Shown: one piece after another, positions 1 through 6,791 of the stretch | Layout: every line of letters starts with the position of its first letter | Numbering within the stretch: position 1 is the stretch's first letter | NCBI GenBank assembly: GCA_004294195.1 | Contig: REAQ01000198.1 | Span: forward strand, 1 to 7,046 | Reading direction: 5' to 3' | DNA: 7,046 nucleotides | From: Sphingobacteriales bacterium | GTDB lineage: Bacteria; Bacteroidota; Bacteroidia; Chitinophagales; Chitinophagaceae | Made by a program: the position numbers and the translations under genes | Notes under the pieces: model-generated | Told to the model about the DNA's origin: nothing | The model's input: the letters and a program-made list of their open reading frames with translations, nothing else | The model's database searches: none

Positions 1-1075
1 AATATAAAGCAAATAAGTTAGGTCCACTCATGTCTACCGCATGCGTCATCATCCTTACACCCACCTGACCATCGTACTTCACTTTGAGTTTGCCGCTGGT
101 TCCTGCACGTGTAGTGATCAGCACCACACCGTTTGCAGCGCGTGCACCATAGATGGCGGTTGATGCCGCGTCTTTCAGAATGTCTACCGTCAAGATGTCC
201 GTGGCGTTGATGTTACGGATATCCGTTGTGATGATTCCATCCACCACATAAAGGGGTTCAACTCCACCAAGGATAGAACCCGTACCCCGGATACGCACCG
301 TTGGCGCACTACCCGGCGCGCCGCTGTTCACCACCTGCACACCGGCTGCACGACCCTGTATGGCCTGCGTGGCGGTGAGGACGGGAAGATTGGCGATATC
401 TGAACCCTTGATGGATACAGACGAACCCGTGAGGTCCTTCTTGCGCGCCGTACCATAACCAATAACAACTATTTGCTCCTGGGTTTGTACCCTTTGTTTC
501 AGGACGATATTAAAATCTGTTCTTCCCGCAATCGCGAGATCCTGGGTTTCATAACCAACCGCACTGATCTGAATCGTACCATTGTCTGGCACTTTCAATG
601 TGAAGTTTCCATTGGCATCCGTCACGGTACCTTGCTGGGTTCCTTTTACAAGAACAGAGGATCCCGACAAAGGATTCCCTGCTTCGTCCGTCACACGACC
701 TTCTATCTGACGGTCTACCATCTCTGTCATGGTAGTGCCCGGCGCCATCAACACCACAAGGTTGTTCTCCATGATCTTATACTGCACGCCTGTTCCCTGG
801 AACATGCGCGACAAGAATTCATTCACTGGCATTTTCCGCGCCTGGATGTTCACTTTTTTGTCTGCCGGAATAGTGGCTTCATTGTACAAAAACCGAAGCA
901 CGGTTTGCTTCTCTGTCTCCACGATCGCTTTCTTTAATTCAACTGACTCCAGCCGGATCGTAATTTCCTGTGCGTTGGTACCACCGAAGGCGTAAAATCC
1001 TGCCAGCAAATAAAGCAGGATGATCGATCTCCGTAGCACCCGCATCATGTAGGTATTGGGTTGCAAGCGTTTCAT
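1..1075 (-). CDS. SusC/RagA-family TonB-dependent outer-membrane receptor with N-terminal STN domain (3' end outside window)
   Basis: Partial gene: 358 codons are visible, and the family usually runs to about 1000-1200 residues. The ATG at 1075 overlaps the stop of the upstream fecR gene as ATGA, which supports this start; Met10 or Met11 could also serve. Visible parts in order are a signal peptide (about 1-35, ending GGTNA before QE), an STN (secretin/TonB short N-terminal) domain (about 37-110), a carboxypeptidase-regulatory-like beta-sandwich (about 123-192, with GRVTD and SAVGYET), a TonB-box-like stretch (about 200-208, ending in GYG), and a plug domain with family signatures VRIRGTGS (260-267), EPLYVVDGI (273-281) and DILKDAASTAIYGARAANGV (298-317). 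The family takes up oligosaccharides or other large nutrients across the outer membrane using TonB energy, usually with a SusD lipoprotein. The STN domain marks it as a signal transducer that contacts the FecR-type protein encoded just upstream. The substrate cannot be told from this part. Confidence 0.95.
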   Translation of the reverse strand, partial: MKRLQPNTYMMRVLRRSIILLYLLAGFYAFGGTNAQEITIRLESVELKKAIVETEKQTVLRFLYNEATIPADKKVNIQARKMPVNEFLSRMFQGTGVQYKIMENNLVVLMAPGTTMTEMVDRQIEGRVTDEAGNPLSGSSVLVKGTQQGTVTDANGNFTLKVPDNGTIQISAVGYETQDLAIAGRTDFNIVLKQRVQTQEQIVVIGYGTARKKDLTGSSVSIKGSDIANLPVLTATQAIQGRAAGVQVVNSGAPGSAPTVRIRGTGSILGGVEPLYVVDGIITTDIRNINATDILTVDILKDAASTAIYGARAANGVVLITTRAGTSGKLKVKYDGQVGVRMMTHAVDMSGPNLFALY

Positions 1076-2184
1076 CGTATGTAGATATTTTCTTTGTCGA
1101 TCCTGAACTTAAATCCATGAACCATCTGCATAGCTTCAAGCGCCTGCGCAATGGTTTCTGTAGTGAAGGTTCCGGTAAACTCAAGGGTTTCGGTCTTTTC
1201 ATTTTCAAATACAAAACGATAACCGTATTTGCGCTCCAGCATTTTCGCCAATGCCAAAAAGCTTTCTGAGCGAAACACCAGTTTATTCTGTATCCAGGCC
1301 GTTTCTTCCACGAGCCTACCGGAATCTGCAAGAGCAATGCGTTTCAGACTCACAAGCGGAGAGATGGTTCTAACCGGTCTGCCGGCCTGAGGATTGTTTT
1401 GAATTGCAACGGGTACCAGAACTTGTTTAGAGACCACCAGCTTTTCATGTGGCCGCAGCTGATAAACATCATCAGGCCTGTCGTCAAGCCTCACTTCCAC
1501 GGCACCCCTGATCAGGCTGGTTTCAAAATTAGCATCCTCGGGATATGCTTTTACATTAAATGCCGTGCCCAAAACTTTTATCTCCATGGCACCAGAACGC
1601 ACACGGAATGGCCTTTGCTTGTTATGGGCAATATCGAAAAAAGCCTCTCCTTCCAGGAATACCTGGCGTTCTCCGTTTTTAAGACTGGCAGCGTCATACC
1701 GCAGTCTTGATCCAGCATTCAACCATACCGTGGATCCATCTGGCAAACTCAACTTTCGCTTTTCAGCTGTCTGGGTAACTTGTGTTTGCCAGGTTGGGGA
1801 TGCAACAACAATAGGTTGCCTTATTTCAGGATTGTCCCGGAACATCCACCAATATCCCAGTCCCAGCAGGCATACCATGGCGAAGGCGGTGGTGCCAACC
1901 CATTTCTTATTCCGATGAAAACGATGACTTTCCGGTTTTGGGAATTCTTCCTGAAGGTTATCGGAGATTTCTTCCCGATATTTCAGCCAGTGACGAACAT
2001 AAGCTTCTTTAGCTTCTAATGAGGGTAATTGCTGCTTTTCCTGAATGATCATCTGCTCAAACCATTCCATGATCAATTGCCGGGAAGTATCCTCCAGCAA
2101 CAGCCGATCCAGTTCTTCACCTTCGGCTTCCGAAAGGGCTCCGGAAAATTTACGGGCAATGAGCAAATGAAAACGATCTTCCAT
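1072..2184 (-). CDS. FecR-family anti-sigma factor
   Basis: A 370-residue inner-membrane regulator of the FecR type, typical in length for Bacteroidota. The N-terminal cytoplasmic part (1-94) should bind the sigma factor. One membrane segment follows (about 95-114, after the basic RNKK). The periplasmic FecR domain is at about 130-235, with the recognisable LPDGSTVWLNAGSRLRYD (147-164), VFLEGEAFFDIAHN (175-188), RPFRV (191-195) and KVLGTAFNVKAY (203-214). The C-terminal part (about 298-368) matches the small DUF4974-type domain common in Bacteroidota FecR proteins. In the family model the periplasmic part receives the signal from the STN domain of the TonB-dependent receptor and controls release of the ECF sigma factor. 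It sits 66 bp after the sigma gene and overlaps the SusC-like gene by 4 bp, so receptor translation is probably coupled to it. No frameshift or missing domain is seen. Confidence 0.95.
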   Translation of the reverse strand: MEDRFHLLIARKFSGALSEAEGEELDRLLLEDTSRQLIMEWFEQMIIQEKQQLPSLEAKEAYVRHWLKYREEISDNLQEEFPKPESHRFHRNKKWVGTTAFAMVCLLGLGYWWMFRDNPEIRQPIVVASPTWQTQVTQTAEKRKLSLPDGSTVWLNAGSRLRYDAASLKNGERQVFLEGEAFFDIAHNKQRPFRVRSGAMEIKVLGTAFNVKAYPEDANFETSLIRGAVEVRLDDRPDDVYQLRPHEKLVVSKQVLVPVAIQNNPQAGRPVRTISPLVSLKRIALADSGRLVEETAWIQNKLVFRSESFLALAKMLERKYGYRFVFENEKTETLEFTGTFTTETIAQALEAMQMVHGFKFRIDKENIYIR

Positions 2185-2250
2185 GCGCAGCAGTTGGGGT
2201 CTATCTAAAGGACAGCAAAAACAGGCCGAACCCCCAAATGGAGTAAAAAT

Positions 2251-2820
2251 TTATTTTTTAGAAGCTGGAGCGAACCGATAGAAAAGGGCCGATGCAATCT
2301 TCTTAATAGCGATCACCAATTGATTGTCAACAGTACCCACACTCAGCCCAAGCACTTCTGCGGCTTCCTTATAGCTGAGGCCATCTTCCTTTACCAGTTT
2401 GAATACCATCTTGCAACGTGGCGGTAAGGCATCAATGGCCGCGCGGATCCTAGCATCCATTTCCTTTGTGACAAAAGCCTGTTCGGGATTGGCATAGGGA
2501 TCAGCTAGGTCAACATCCAGATCGTCCAGGCGAACTACGGCTTTCTTCTGTAGCTTTTTCTGGTAGTTCATCGCGGTGTTCCGCGTGGCGATATACAGGT
2601 ACACACGAAGATTAGCTATATCAAGCGCATGGCTTCGGTTACGCCAGAGGGCAATGAATACATCTGAGACAATTTCTTCGGAAAGTTCTTTGCTTCTTGT
2701 AATAAGGAATGCCAGTCTGTGCAGGCGATCATAATAGCTTTCAAACAGCGTTTTATAAGCAGCCTGATCATCTGCGGCCACAGCCGCAAGCAAGATTCGA
2801 TCGTTGGGTTCCGACGGCAA
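2251..2820 (-). CDS. ECF-type RNA polymerase sigma-70 factor
   Basis: A 189-residue ECF sigma factor of the Bacteroidota FecI-like group. Region 2 spans about 22-86, including the EEIVSDVFIALWRNR core-binding segment (48-62) and the YLYIATRNTAMNY segment (74-86) that contacts the -10 element. A linker follows, then region 4 at about 124-177, with LPPRCKMVFKL (132-142) and the helix-turn-helix GLSYKEAAEVLGLSVGTV (147-164). It should direct RNA polymerase to promoters controlled by the adjacent FecR/SusC pair. The start is unusual. An in-frame TAA lies at 2838-2836 and the first in-frame ATG is at residue 84, inside region 2, so translation must begin at TTG 2820 or at a rarer ATT (2829) or ATC (2826). 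TTG gives a normal N-terminus about 12 residues ahead of region 2. No Shine-Dalgarno sequence is seen, as usual in this phylum. Confidence 0.95.
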   Translation of the reverse strand: MPSEPNDRILLAAVAADDQAAYKTLFESYYDRLHRLAFLITRSKELSEEIVSDVFIALWRNRSHALDIANLRVYLYIATRNTAMNYQKKLQKKAVVRLDDLDVDLADPYANPEQAFVTKEMDARIRAAIDALPPRCKMVFKLVKEDGLSYKEAAEVLGLSVGTVDNQLVIAIKKIASALFYRFAPASKK

Positions 2821-2847
2821 AGCGATAATGTCAGTTTATTGAAGATA

Positions 2848-2877
2848 CAAATTCTCCGGCTGTGTTGTGCCACAAAA
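2848..2877 (-). promoter_or_regulatory. Possible promoter of the sigma/fecR/susC operon
   Basis: Read on the minus strand, TTTTG (2877-2873) is followed after 17 bases by AGAATTTG (2855-2848). These resemble the Bacteroidota housekeeping promoter, which is TTTG or TTG near -33 and TAnnTTTG near -7. The downstream box matches only 4 of its 6 fixed bases, missing the initial TA, and the spacing is at the short end. It would place the transcript start near 2841, about 20 bases before the TTG start. This is a weak candidate. Confidence 0.25.
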
Positions 2878-2900
2878 CTTCCAAACGGTCATTGAAAAAA

Positions 2901-3386
2901 TCAAATCCCATACCGGGAAGGGTTTCGGGAAATCTCCCATACACCAGTGGTAACCTCACCAGGAGTGTTGTCTGTATTCTCCGCCTTATCAACCCATATC
3001 TCCCATTTGCCTGTAATAATGTCCGTCTCCCGGTCAATGGTGCCGCTGTACATCAGTCGGGTTGACGATACCTCCCCCAGGTCTACGTCCTTTCCTTTGT
3101 CGTCAATGGCCTGGTGCTTTTTATAATGCTTGACAAAACTGATAAAGGTATCATCGATATAACCTTGTAAACGGGCCACTTCCGTATTCACGCCAATGCC
3201 TTCCAGTTCCACACATTTACCGGTAAAACTGCGGTCTTCTTTTTGCTCAATGATGATGGAGAACAAGATCTTCGCACCTTCTACCAGCGGGCCATATTCT
3301 GAACCATATTGGTAATATCCATACCATTGTCCGTTGAGGTTTATGGCCTTTTCCGTAGGCTCTAACGTTAGTTTCTTTTCAGTCAT
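2901..3386 (-). CDS. Hypothetical beta-rich cytoplasmic protein, lipocalin-like pattern
   Basis: 161 residues starting at ATG 3386, with no signal peptide, membrane segment or cysteine-rich motif, so probably cytoplasmic. I do not recognise a named family. The sequence is a run of short alternating polar/hydrophobic strands joined by turns: NGQWYGYYQYG (18-28), KILFSIIIEQ (39-48), FTGKCVELEGIG (54-65), ARLQGYIDDTFISFVKHY (71-88), LMYSGTIDRETDIITGKWEIW (111-131) and TTGVWEISR (146-154). An early G-x-W and repeated G-x-W/Y strand ends are what small beta-barrels of the lipocalin or fatty-acid-binding type show, but this is inference from pattern only. It lies 80 bp upstream of the sigma gene on the same strand. 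A candidate promoter sits in that gap, so cotranscription with the sigma operon is not needed. Codon use and frame are clean, so I judge it a real gene. Confidence 0.75.
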   Translation of the reverse strand: MTEKKLTLEPTEKAINLNGQWYGYYQYGSEYGPLVEGAKILFSIIIEQKEDRSFTGKCVELEGIGVNTEVARLQGYIDDTFISFVKHYKKHQAIDDKGKDVDLGEVSSTRLMYSGTIDRETDIITGKWEIWVDKAENTDNTPGEVTTGVWEISRNPSRYGI

Positions 3387-3458
3387 AGAGGAGTTTCAAC
3401 AGGTCATACAATCTTGATCCATGAATAAATTAATGCATTCGTTCCAAATAATCAATAT

Positions 3459-3569
3459 TTAGTCATAGCTGATCATAGACAATAAATAGCCGGCATAGGT
3501 TGGCCGGGCGTTTACATGAAAATTCAAGGCTTTGGTCAGGGAAAATTCAGAAGTACTCCGGCCGTACAT
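3459..3569 (-). other. Possible small ORF or coding remnant (36 codons)
   Basis: Between the dinB-like gene and the 161-residue gene, one minus-strand frame stays open from just after a TGA near 3630 to the TAA at 3461-3459. Its only ATG is at 3569 and would give a 36-residue peptide ending in SMISYD. The codons look gene-like (for example TAC GGC, CTG ACC AAA GCC), and the reading frame extends upstream of the ATG without one. That suggests the 3' end of a decayed gene rather than an intact one. A second tiny frame (ATG at 3658, stop at 3596, 20 residues) overlaps the upstream part. I recognise neither peptide. The rest of the 3387-3669 gap shows nothing I can name. Confidence 0.2.
3490..3507 (-). 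terminator. Weak hairpin downstream of the dinB-like gene
   Basis: CCGGC (3490-3494) and GCCGG (3503-3507) form a perfect 5-bp GC stem with an 8-base loop. On the minus strand it is followed by TATTTATTG, only loosely U-rich. It lies 160-180 bases past the stop of the dinB-like gene. It could be a terminator, but the stem is short, the U tract is interrupted, and the hairpin lies inside the possible small ORF. Confidence 0.25.
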
Positions 3570-3669
3570 CGGATCCAGACAGGATTTCCCAACAGCTAAA
3601 ACGATGTAGTTAGTCGATATTCAACGCGATCCCTTTTCAACAACAAGTTTTTCCCCATGCCAAGAGTAG

Positions 3670-4146
3670 CTACCCAACTACTTTTTCTCGGATCATTTTT
3701 TTCAGGAGCACGATCAGCCCCAGATGGTAGTGCATGTGTTCAATGTTTCCATGCAGGTTCCGATAGATCGATCCATATCTTTTTTCCAAAAACGTTTCTT
3801 CCAGCCTCTCCGTACTGAACCCTTCCACCATCAACGCAAAAGCCTCTCCTTCTGCATACACCTTCGCCAGCATCGTCTCCCAATCCGTTGCCGAGCGAAC
3901 CGCCGGTGCATTGAACGGATCTTTATCATACCCTTCCATTGATCCACCGTTCAATACGTGCATCTGTACTCTCATATAATAATGCATATGGTACACCAGT
4001 ACCGCAATGGTATTGAAAGAACCAACCTTCTGGTTAGCTTCTTCCCAGGTGATGTCCTGGATGACCTCTTCAAACCAGACCCAGGTCCAATTTTTTCCTT
4101 TGTAAAATTCGCGAAAATGCTGTGCGATGTGGGTTGCCGTTGTCAT
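3670..4146 (-). CDS. DinB/DUF1572-like putative metal-binding four-helix protein
   Basis: 158 residues from ATG 4146, normal for the DinB/YfiT superfamily of four-helix-bundle proteins. Members usually bind one metal ion through three histidines, and some are thiol transferases. The family pattern is clear: a helix with NTIAVLVYHMHYYMRV (45-60) supplying the first histidine (His53, with His55 nearby), then a loop GGSMEGYDKDPFN (67-79) typical of the DUF1572-like branch, and a last helix with IEHMHYHLGLIVLLKK (135-150). There, His137 and His141 form the usual H-x3-H pair and His139 is an extra. There is no signal peptide, so it is cytoplasmic. The exact reaction is unknown; in Bacteroidota such genes are often annotated only as damage-inducible or DinB-family, and the name does not mean DNA polymerase IV. 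It is divergent from the TPR gene across 115 bp. Confidence 0.85.
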   Translation of the reverse strand: MTTATHIAQHFREFYKGKNWTWVWFEEVIQDITWEEANQKVGSFNTIAVLVYHMHYYMRVQMHVLNGGSMEGYDKDPFNAPAVRSATDWETMLAKVYAEGEAFALMVEGFSTERLEETFLEKRYGSIYRNLHGNIEHMHYHLGLIVLLKKMIREKVVG

Positions 4147-4176
4147 ACTGCGTAGTAGGATATGTTTACCCCATGC

Positions 4177-4203
4177 CTAAAATACACCAAATCCTACCGG
4201 CAA
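4177..4203 (-). promoter_or_regulatory. Possible promoter of the dinB-like gene
   Basis: On the minus strand, TTG (4203-4201) is followed after 16 bases by TATTTTAG (4184-4177). That matches 5 of the 6 fixed bases of the Bacteroidota TAnnTTTG box. The spacing is one base shorter than the usual range. The start of transcription would fall about 25 bases before the ATG at 4146. I found no comparably good match for the divergent TPR gene in this intergenic region. Confidence 0.25.
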
Positions 4204-4261
4204 GATAAAATCCTGTTTTTAGGGGAAGCCGGAATCTTCGTCGCCTCTCTACCTTGAGCAA

Positions 4262-6658
4262 ATGCGCAAATCATCGGCAATGAAAAGATTTATTCTCTCC
4301 ATACTGTGCCTGCTACTGATGTTCATATCCTTTGCACAGGTAAAACCGACCCCGAAAAAACCGACGCCATCAAAAACGCCTTCTTCCACAGAAATAGATC
4401 GCATGATGCAGGAGGCGATGAAGGGGATGAGCAAAGAGGATCAAGAAGAAATGAAAAAAATGATGAAATCGGTTCAGCCCGCAATGGATAAAATGATGAA
4501 CAGCACTGCCGACTATCCGGAGTTTACAGAAAATCTGCAGTTGGTACCTGCAAAAAACCAATCGAAAATAACCGGTATAGAGAAGAAGATTTTTTCACCT
4601 GCAGCGTTGCAACAAAATACCCTCGCTCTTTACACTAAACTCATGATCAATGCGCCGGCAGAAGAAAAAAAAATCGTCAACCAGGTTGTGACAAAACATA
4701 AAAAAGCCGATGTCCTTATGGCGGCTGCGTCAACTGCGTTTCTGATGGGACATCGTGCTGCAGCAGCAGGATTGGCGATGAAAGCAGTGATGATCGACGG
4801 AAAAAATATAGTGTACCAGAATAACCTCGCAGCCATCCTCACCCAAACTGGCTATCCGGAGAAAGCCATTCCGTATTTGAATACACTAAGAGCAGTAAAG
4901 CCTGGCAATAGCACACTCAACAATAACTTAGGATATGCATGGTTTTATCTCGGCGAGTTAGATAGTGCCTCAAAATATATCCAGCTTGCATTGCGCCGCA
5001 ACCCCGCACATGCAGAAGCACAGTTATGTGCGGGCGTAATTGCGGAAGCTCATGGTGACGAGCCATCGGCCATCCATGCATATGAGGAAGCCTTCACAGA
5101 AACCGCCAGCCACCTGCCCGCAAATATGCTTAGGAACAAAAACAAAACCAATCCATCTGCATTGGTGGATTATCAACGGCTGATCCATTCCATTACCATT
5201 TTTGAATACTTTGACTCTAACTGGAGTAAGTTACCCGTCATTACCAATGAGGTAACTGCATGGGAAAAAAATACGGCCACCTTAAAAGGCCTGGACACCA
5301 TGCATGAAAAAATCTCCAAAGAGATCGAAGGTTTCAAAAAAGAAGCCGAAAAGGAAATCGAAGCGCTATTGGATAATGATAAAACACCTGATGGCGACAA
5401 ATTTGTTGCAGAAATGATGACTGCCAATCTCGAAGGGTTAAATATGATGTCTAAACCAGCCCTGTATATATTGGCCATCCTTACAGAAGAGTACAAACGC
5501 ATGGTGACGGAGATGCAGGATAGTGCCCTTGCCGTTCAACGATTCGTGGATTATCAACGGGATCTGAAGAGCAAAGTTGCCCCGGATGCCAAATGTCCGG
5601 TCTTTGATAGAAAATCCAATGAGTTTATGCAGGCGGTGAATCCGCGCATGCACAAGTTATGGAAACGTAATCTGGAAAAATTTAGGGTCTGGTTGAATGT
5701 GTGGTGCACCTGGCGATGGTTCATCACAGGCAATGTCAAAAACACCGTCACTGTTGAATTGCTGGAATGGGAACTGGGCTTTCTGGATCTTCGTCGTAGT
5801 GCCTTCCGTACATTTGTCGTTGAAAGTCAGCATTGCAAAACCGTCGATGAACCAACTGCCATCGAAGCCGAAGACCTGCTATACTATTACACAGATTGTA
5901 TCCCTGAAGTTAAACTTCCGTTCAGCATCAGCACCCTGGAAGCCAGTGCCAACGCAGCTAAGATGGACAACAATGCATTTGGCATCAAGTACAGCGGTCA
6001 ACCCATCCCCAATGCTTCATTCACTTTTGGCATCAGCGGAACCGTGCTTAGTGAACCAGGTTTATACGGCAATCCTGGAATGAAAACCTCAGAAGGCGGC
6101 ATAACGCCCCAAGGCATAAACTATGCCGATGCCAACGATGATGATGAATTGATTCCTTTACCAAAGCTTCCACCAGCAAGTGAAGATGACCTAACACCCT
6201 TACCCAGGATCTTCAAAGAGCCGTTGGATGAACTTAATCCACTTCCAAAGATTCCCAAAGCTCCATTAGACGACCTTGTTCCGTTGGATAAAGGCCTTCT
6301 CCTTTCTCCAGCCGATAAAAAAGCGTTGGCACAAGCACATATCGCCCGTCTGTCGCTCAATAAAAAACTCAAGAGAAACTGTATTAATGTTGGAACGGGC
6401 AAACTGGAAGTGATCACGCCAAAAATTGTAGTTGGCGAGGGTGAACTAATCTTTGAAGAATCAATGATCTACGAAGAAAAAACAGGCCAATGGGGAAAGC
6501 AGAAAGGAAAAATTGTGGTAGGTGAAGGCGAACTCATTTTCGAAGAATTGCCAACTGGTTCAGACAAAACCGAGCCGTCCAAACTTCAAACGATCATTAA
6601 CAATGGTATGGAAATCCTGAAAACAACAGCGAAATCAGTAGCCAATTTATTCAAATGA
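4262..6658 (+). CDS. Exported TPR-repeat protein with unassigned middle domain and repetitive C-terminus
   Basis: 798 residues from ATG 4262. The ATG at 4280 (Met7) gives a more classic signal peptide, MKRFILSILCLLLMFISFAQ, and may be the true start. No lipobox cysteine follows, so the mature protein should be periplasmic or secreted. Order: a Lys/Pro/Thr-rich linker (28-42); a Met/Lys/Glu-rich helical stretch (44-80); about four TPR units (roughly 150-183, 184-217, 218-249, 250-283); a charged coiled-coil-like helix (346-372); a middle region with cysteines 445, 482, 525 and 546 and a Trp cluster (W477, W481, W484, W486); four tandem 14-residue acidic/proline repeats (about 627-680); then a Lys-rich stretch and a duplicated 13-residue motif (721-733, 750-762). 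TPRs point to protein-protein contacts. I recognise no catalytic domain and no known secretion C-terminal domain. It stands alone, with a 170-bp gap to the rhodopsin gene. The function is unknown. Confidence 0.9.
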   Translation: MRKSSAMKRFILSILCLLLMFISFAQVKPTPKKPTPSKTPSSTEIDRMMQEAMKGMSKEDQEEMKKMMKSVQPAMDKMMNSTADYPEFTENLQLVPAKNQSKITGIEKKIFSPAALQQNTLALYTKLMINAPAEEKKIVNQVVTKHKKADVLMAAASTAFLMGHRAAAAGLAMKAVMIDGKNIVYQNNLAAILTQTGYPEKAIPYLNTLRAVKPGNSTLNNNLGYAWFYLGELDSASKYIQLALRRNPAHAEAQLCAGVIAEAHGDEPSAIHAYEEAFTETASHLPANMLRNKNKTNPSALVDYQRLIHSITIFEYFDSNWSKLPVITNEVTAWEKNTATLKGLDTMHEKISKEIEGFKKEAEKEIEALLDNDKTPDGDKFVAEMMTANLEGLNMMSKPALYILAILTEEYKRMVTEMQDSALAVQRFVDYQRDLKSKVAPDAKCPVFDRKSNEFMQAVNPRMHKLWKRNLEKFRVWLNVWCTWRWFITGNVKNTVTVELLEWELGFLDLRRSAFRTFVVESQHCKTVDEPTAIEAEDLLYYYTDCIPEVKLPFSISTLEASANAAKMDNNAFGIKYSGQPIPNASFTFGISGTVLSEPGLYGNPGMKTSEGGITPQGINYADANDDDELIPLPKLPPASEDDLTPLPRIFKEPLDELNPLPKIPKAPLDDLVPLDKGLLLSPADKKALAQAHIARLSLNKKLKRNCINVGTGKLEVITPKIVVGEGELIFEESMIYEEKTGQWGKQKGKIVVGEGELIFEELPTGSDKTEPSKLQTIINNGMEILKTTAKSVANLFK
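6140..6301 (+). repeat. Four tandem 42-bp (14-residue) degenerate repeats inside the TPR gene
   Basis: Residues 627-680 contain DDELIPLPKL, EDDLTPLPRI, LDELNPLPKI and LDDLVPLDKG. The leucine after the acidic pair falls at 630, 644, 658 and 672, an exact 14-residue period. Consensus is acidic-acidic-Leu-x-Pro-Leu-Pro-basic-hydrophobic. The DNA copies have diverged, so the repeat is old and visible mainly in protein. It reads as an extended, proline-spaced linker or a row of short binding motifs. Confidence 0.85.
6422..6547 (+). repeat. Duplicated 13-residue motif (KIVVGEGELIFEE) inside the TPR gene
   Basis: The motif occurs at 6422-6460 and again at 6509-6547, 87 bp (29 residues) apart. All 13 residues are identical, yet 8 of the 13 codons differ, all synonymously (GTA/GTG, GTT/GTA, GGC/GGT, GAG/GAA, GGT/GGC, CTA/CTC, ATC/ATT, TTT/TTC). 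A weaker third copy may precede them at residues 708-715 (INVGTGKL), 14 residues before the first full copy. Confidence 0.9.
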
Positions 6659-6791
6659 GCCAAACAACGCGTTCATGATATACAGCATTTGCGATATAAA
6701 AAATTAAACAAAAAAAGTTTTTTTAACAAATTCTCTGTCATCAGCGAACTTAATTCAAGCGATAAGGTTTCTGTTTAAGTTCCTAACGTTG

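Noticed and set aside
473..995. Plus-strand open frames opposite the SusC-like gene
   Set aside because: The minus strand encodes clear STN, regulatory-like and plug domains across this stretch; the plus-strand peptides are antisense shadows.
939..1337. Minus-strand 132-residue frame across the fecR/susC junction
   Set aside because: It is out of frame with both genes and shows no domain pattern. The ATGA junction explains the region.
2616..2873. Minus-strand frame with ATG at 2873 running through the sigma gene start
   Set aside because: It overlaps sigma region 2 coding in another frame and its peptide has no domain-like pattern. It is a shadow frame, mentioned only because it bears on the sigma start.
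3670..4146. DNA polymerase IV (dinB of E. coli)
   Set aside because: The protein is a short four-helix metal-site protein of the DinB/YfiT superfamily, which shares only the name with the polymerase.
4197..4232. CCGGC...GCCGG inverted pair in the divergent intergenic region
   Set aside because: Five-base arms with a loop of roughly 25 bases are expected by chance and are not linked to any recognisable site.
6704..6726. A7-G-T7 tract after the TPR gene as a terminator
   Set aside because: At best a 4-bp AAAC/GTTT stem with an all-A loop forms, far too weak. It is better read as AT-rich spacer.
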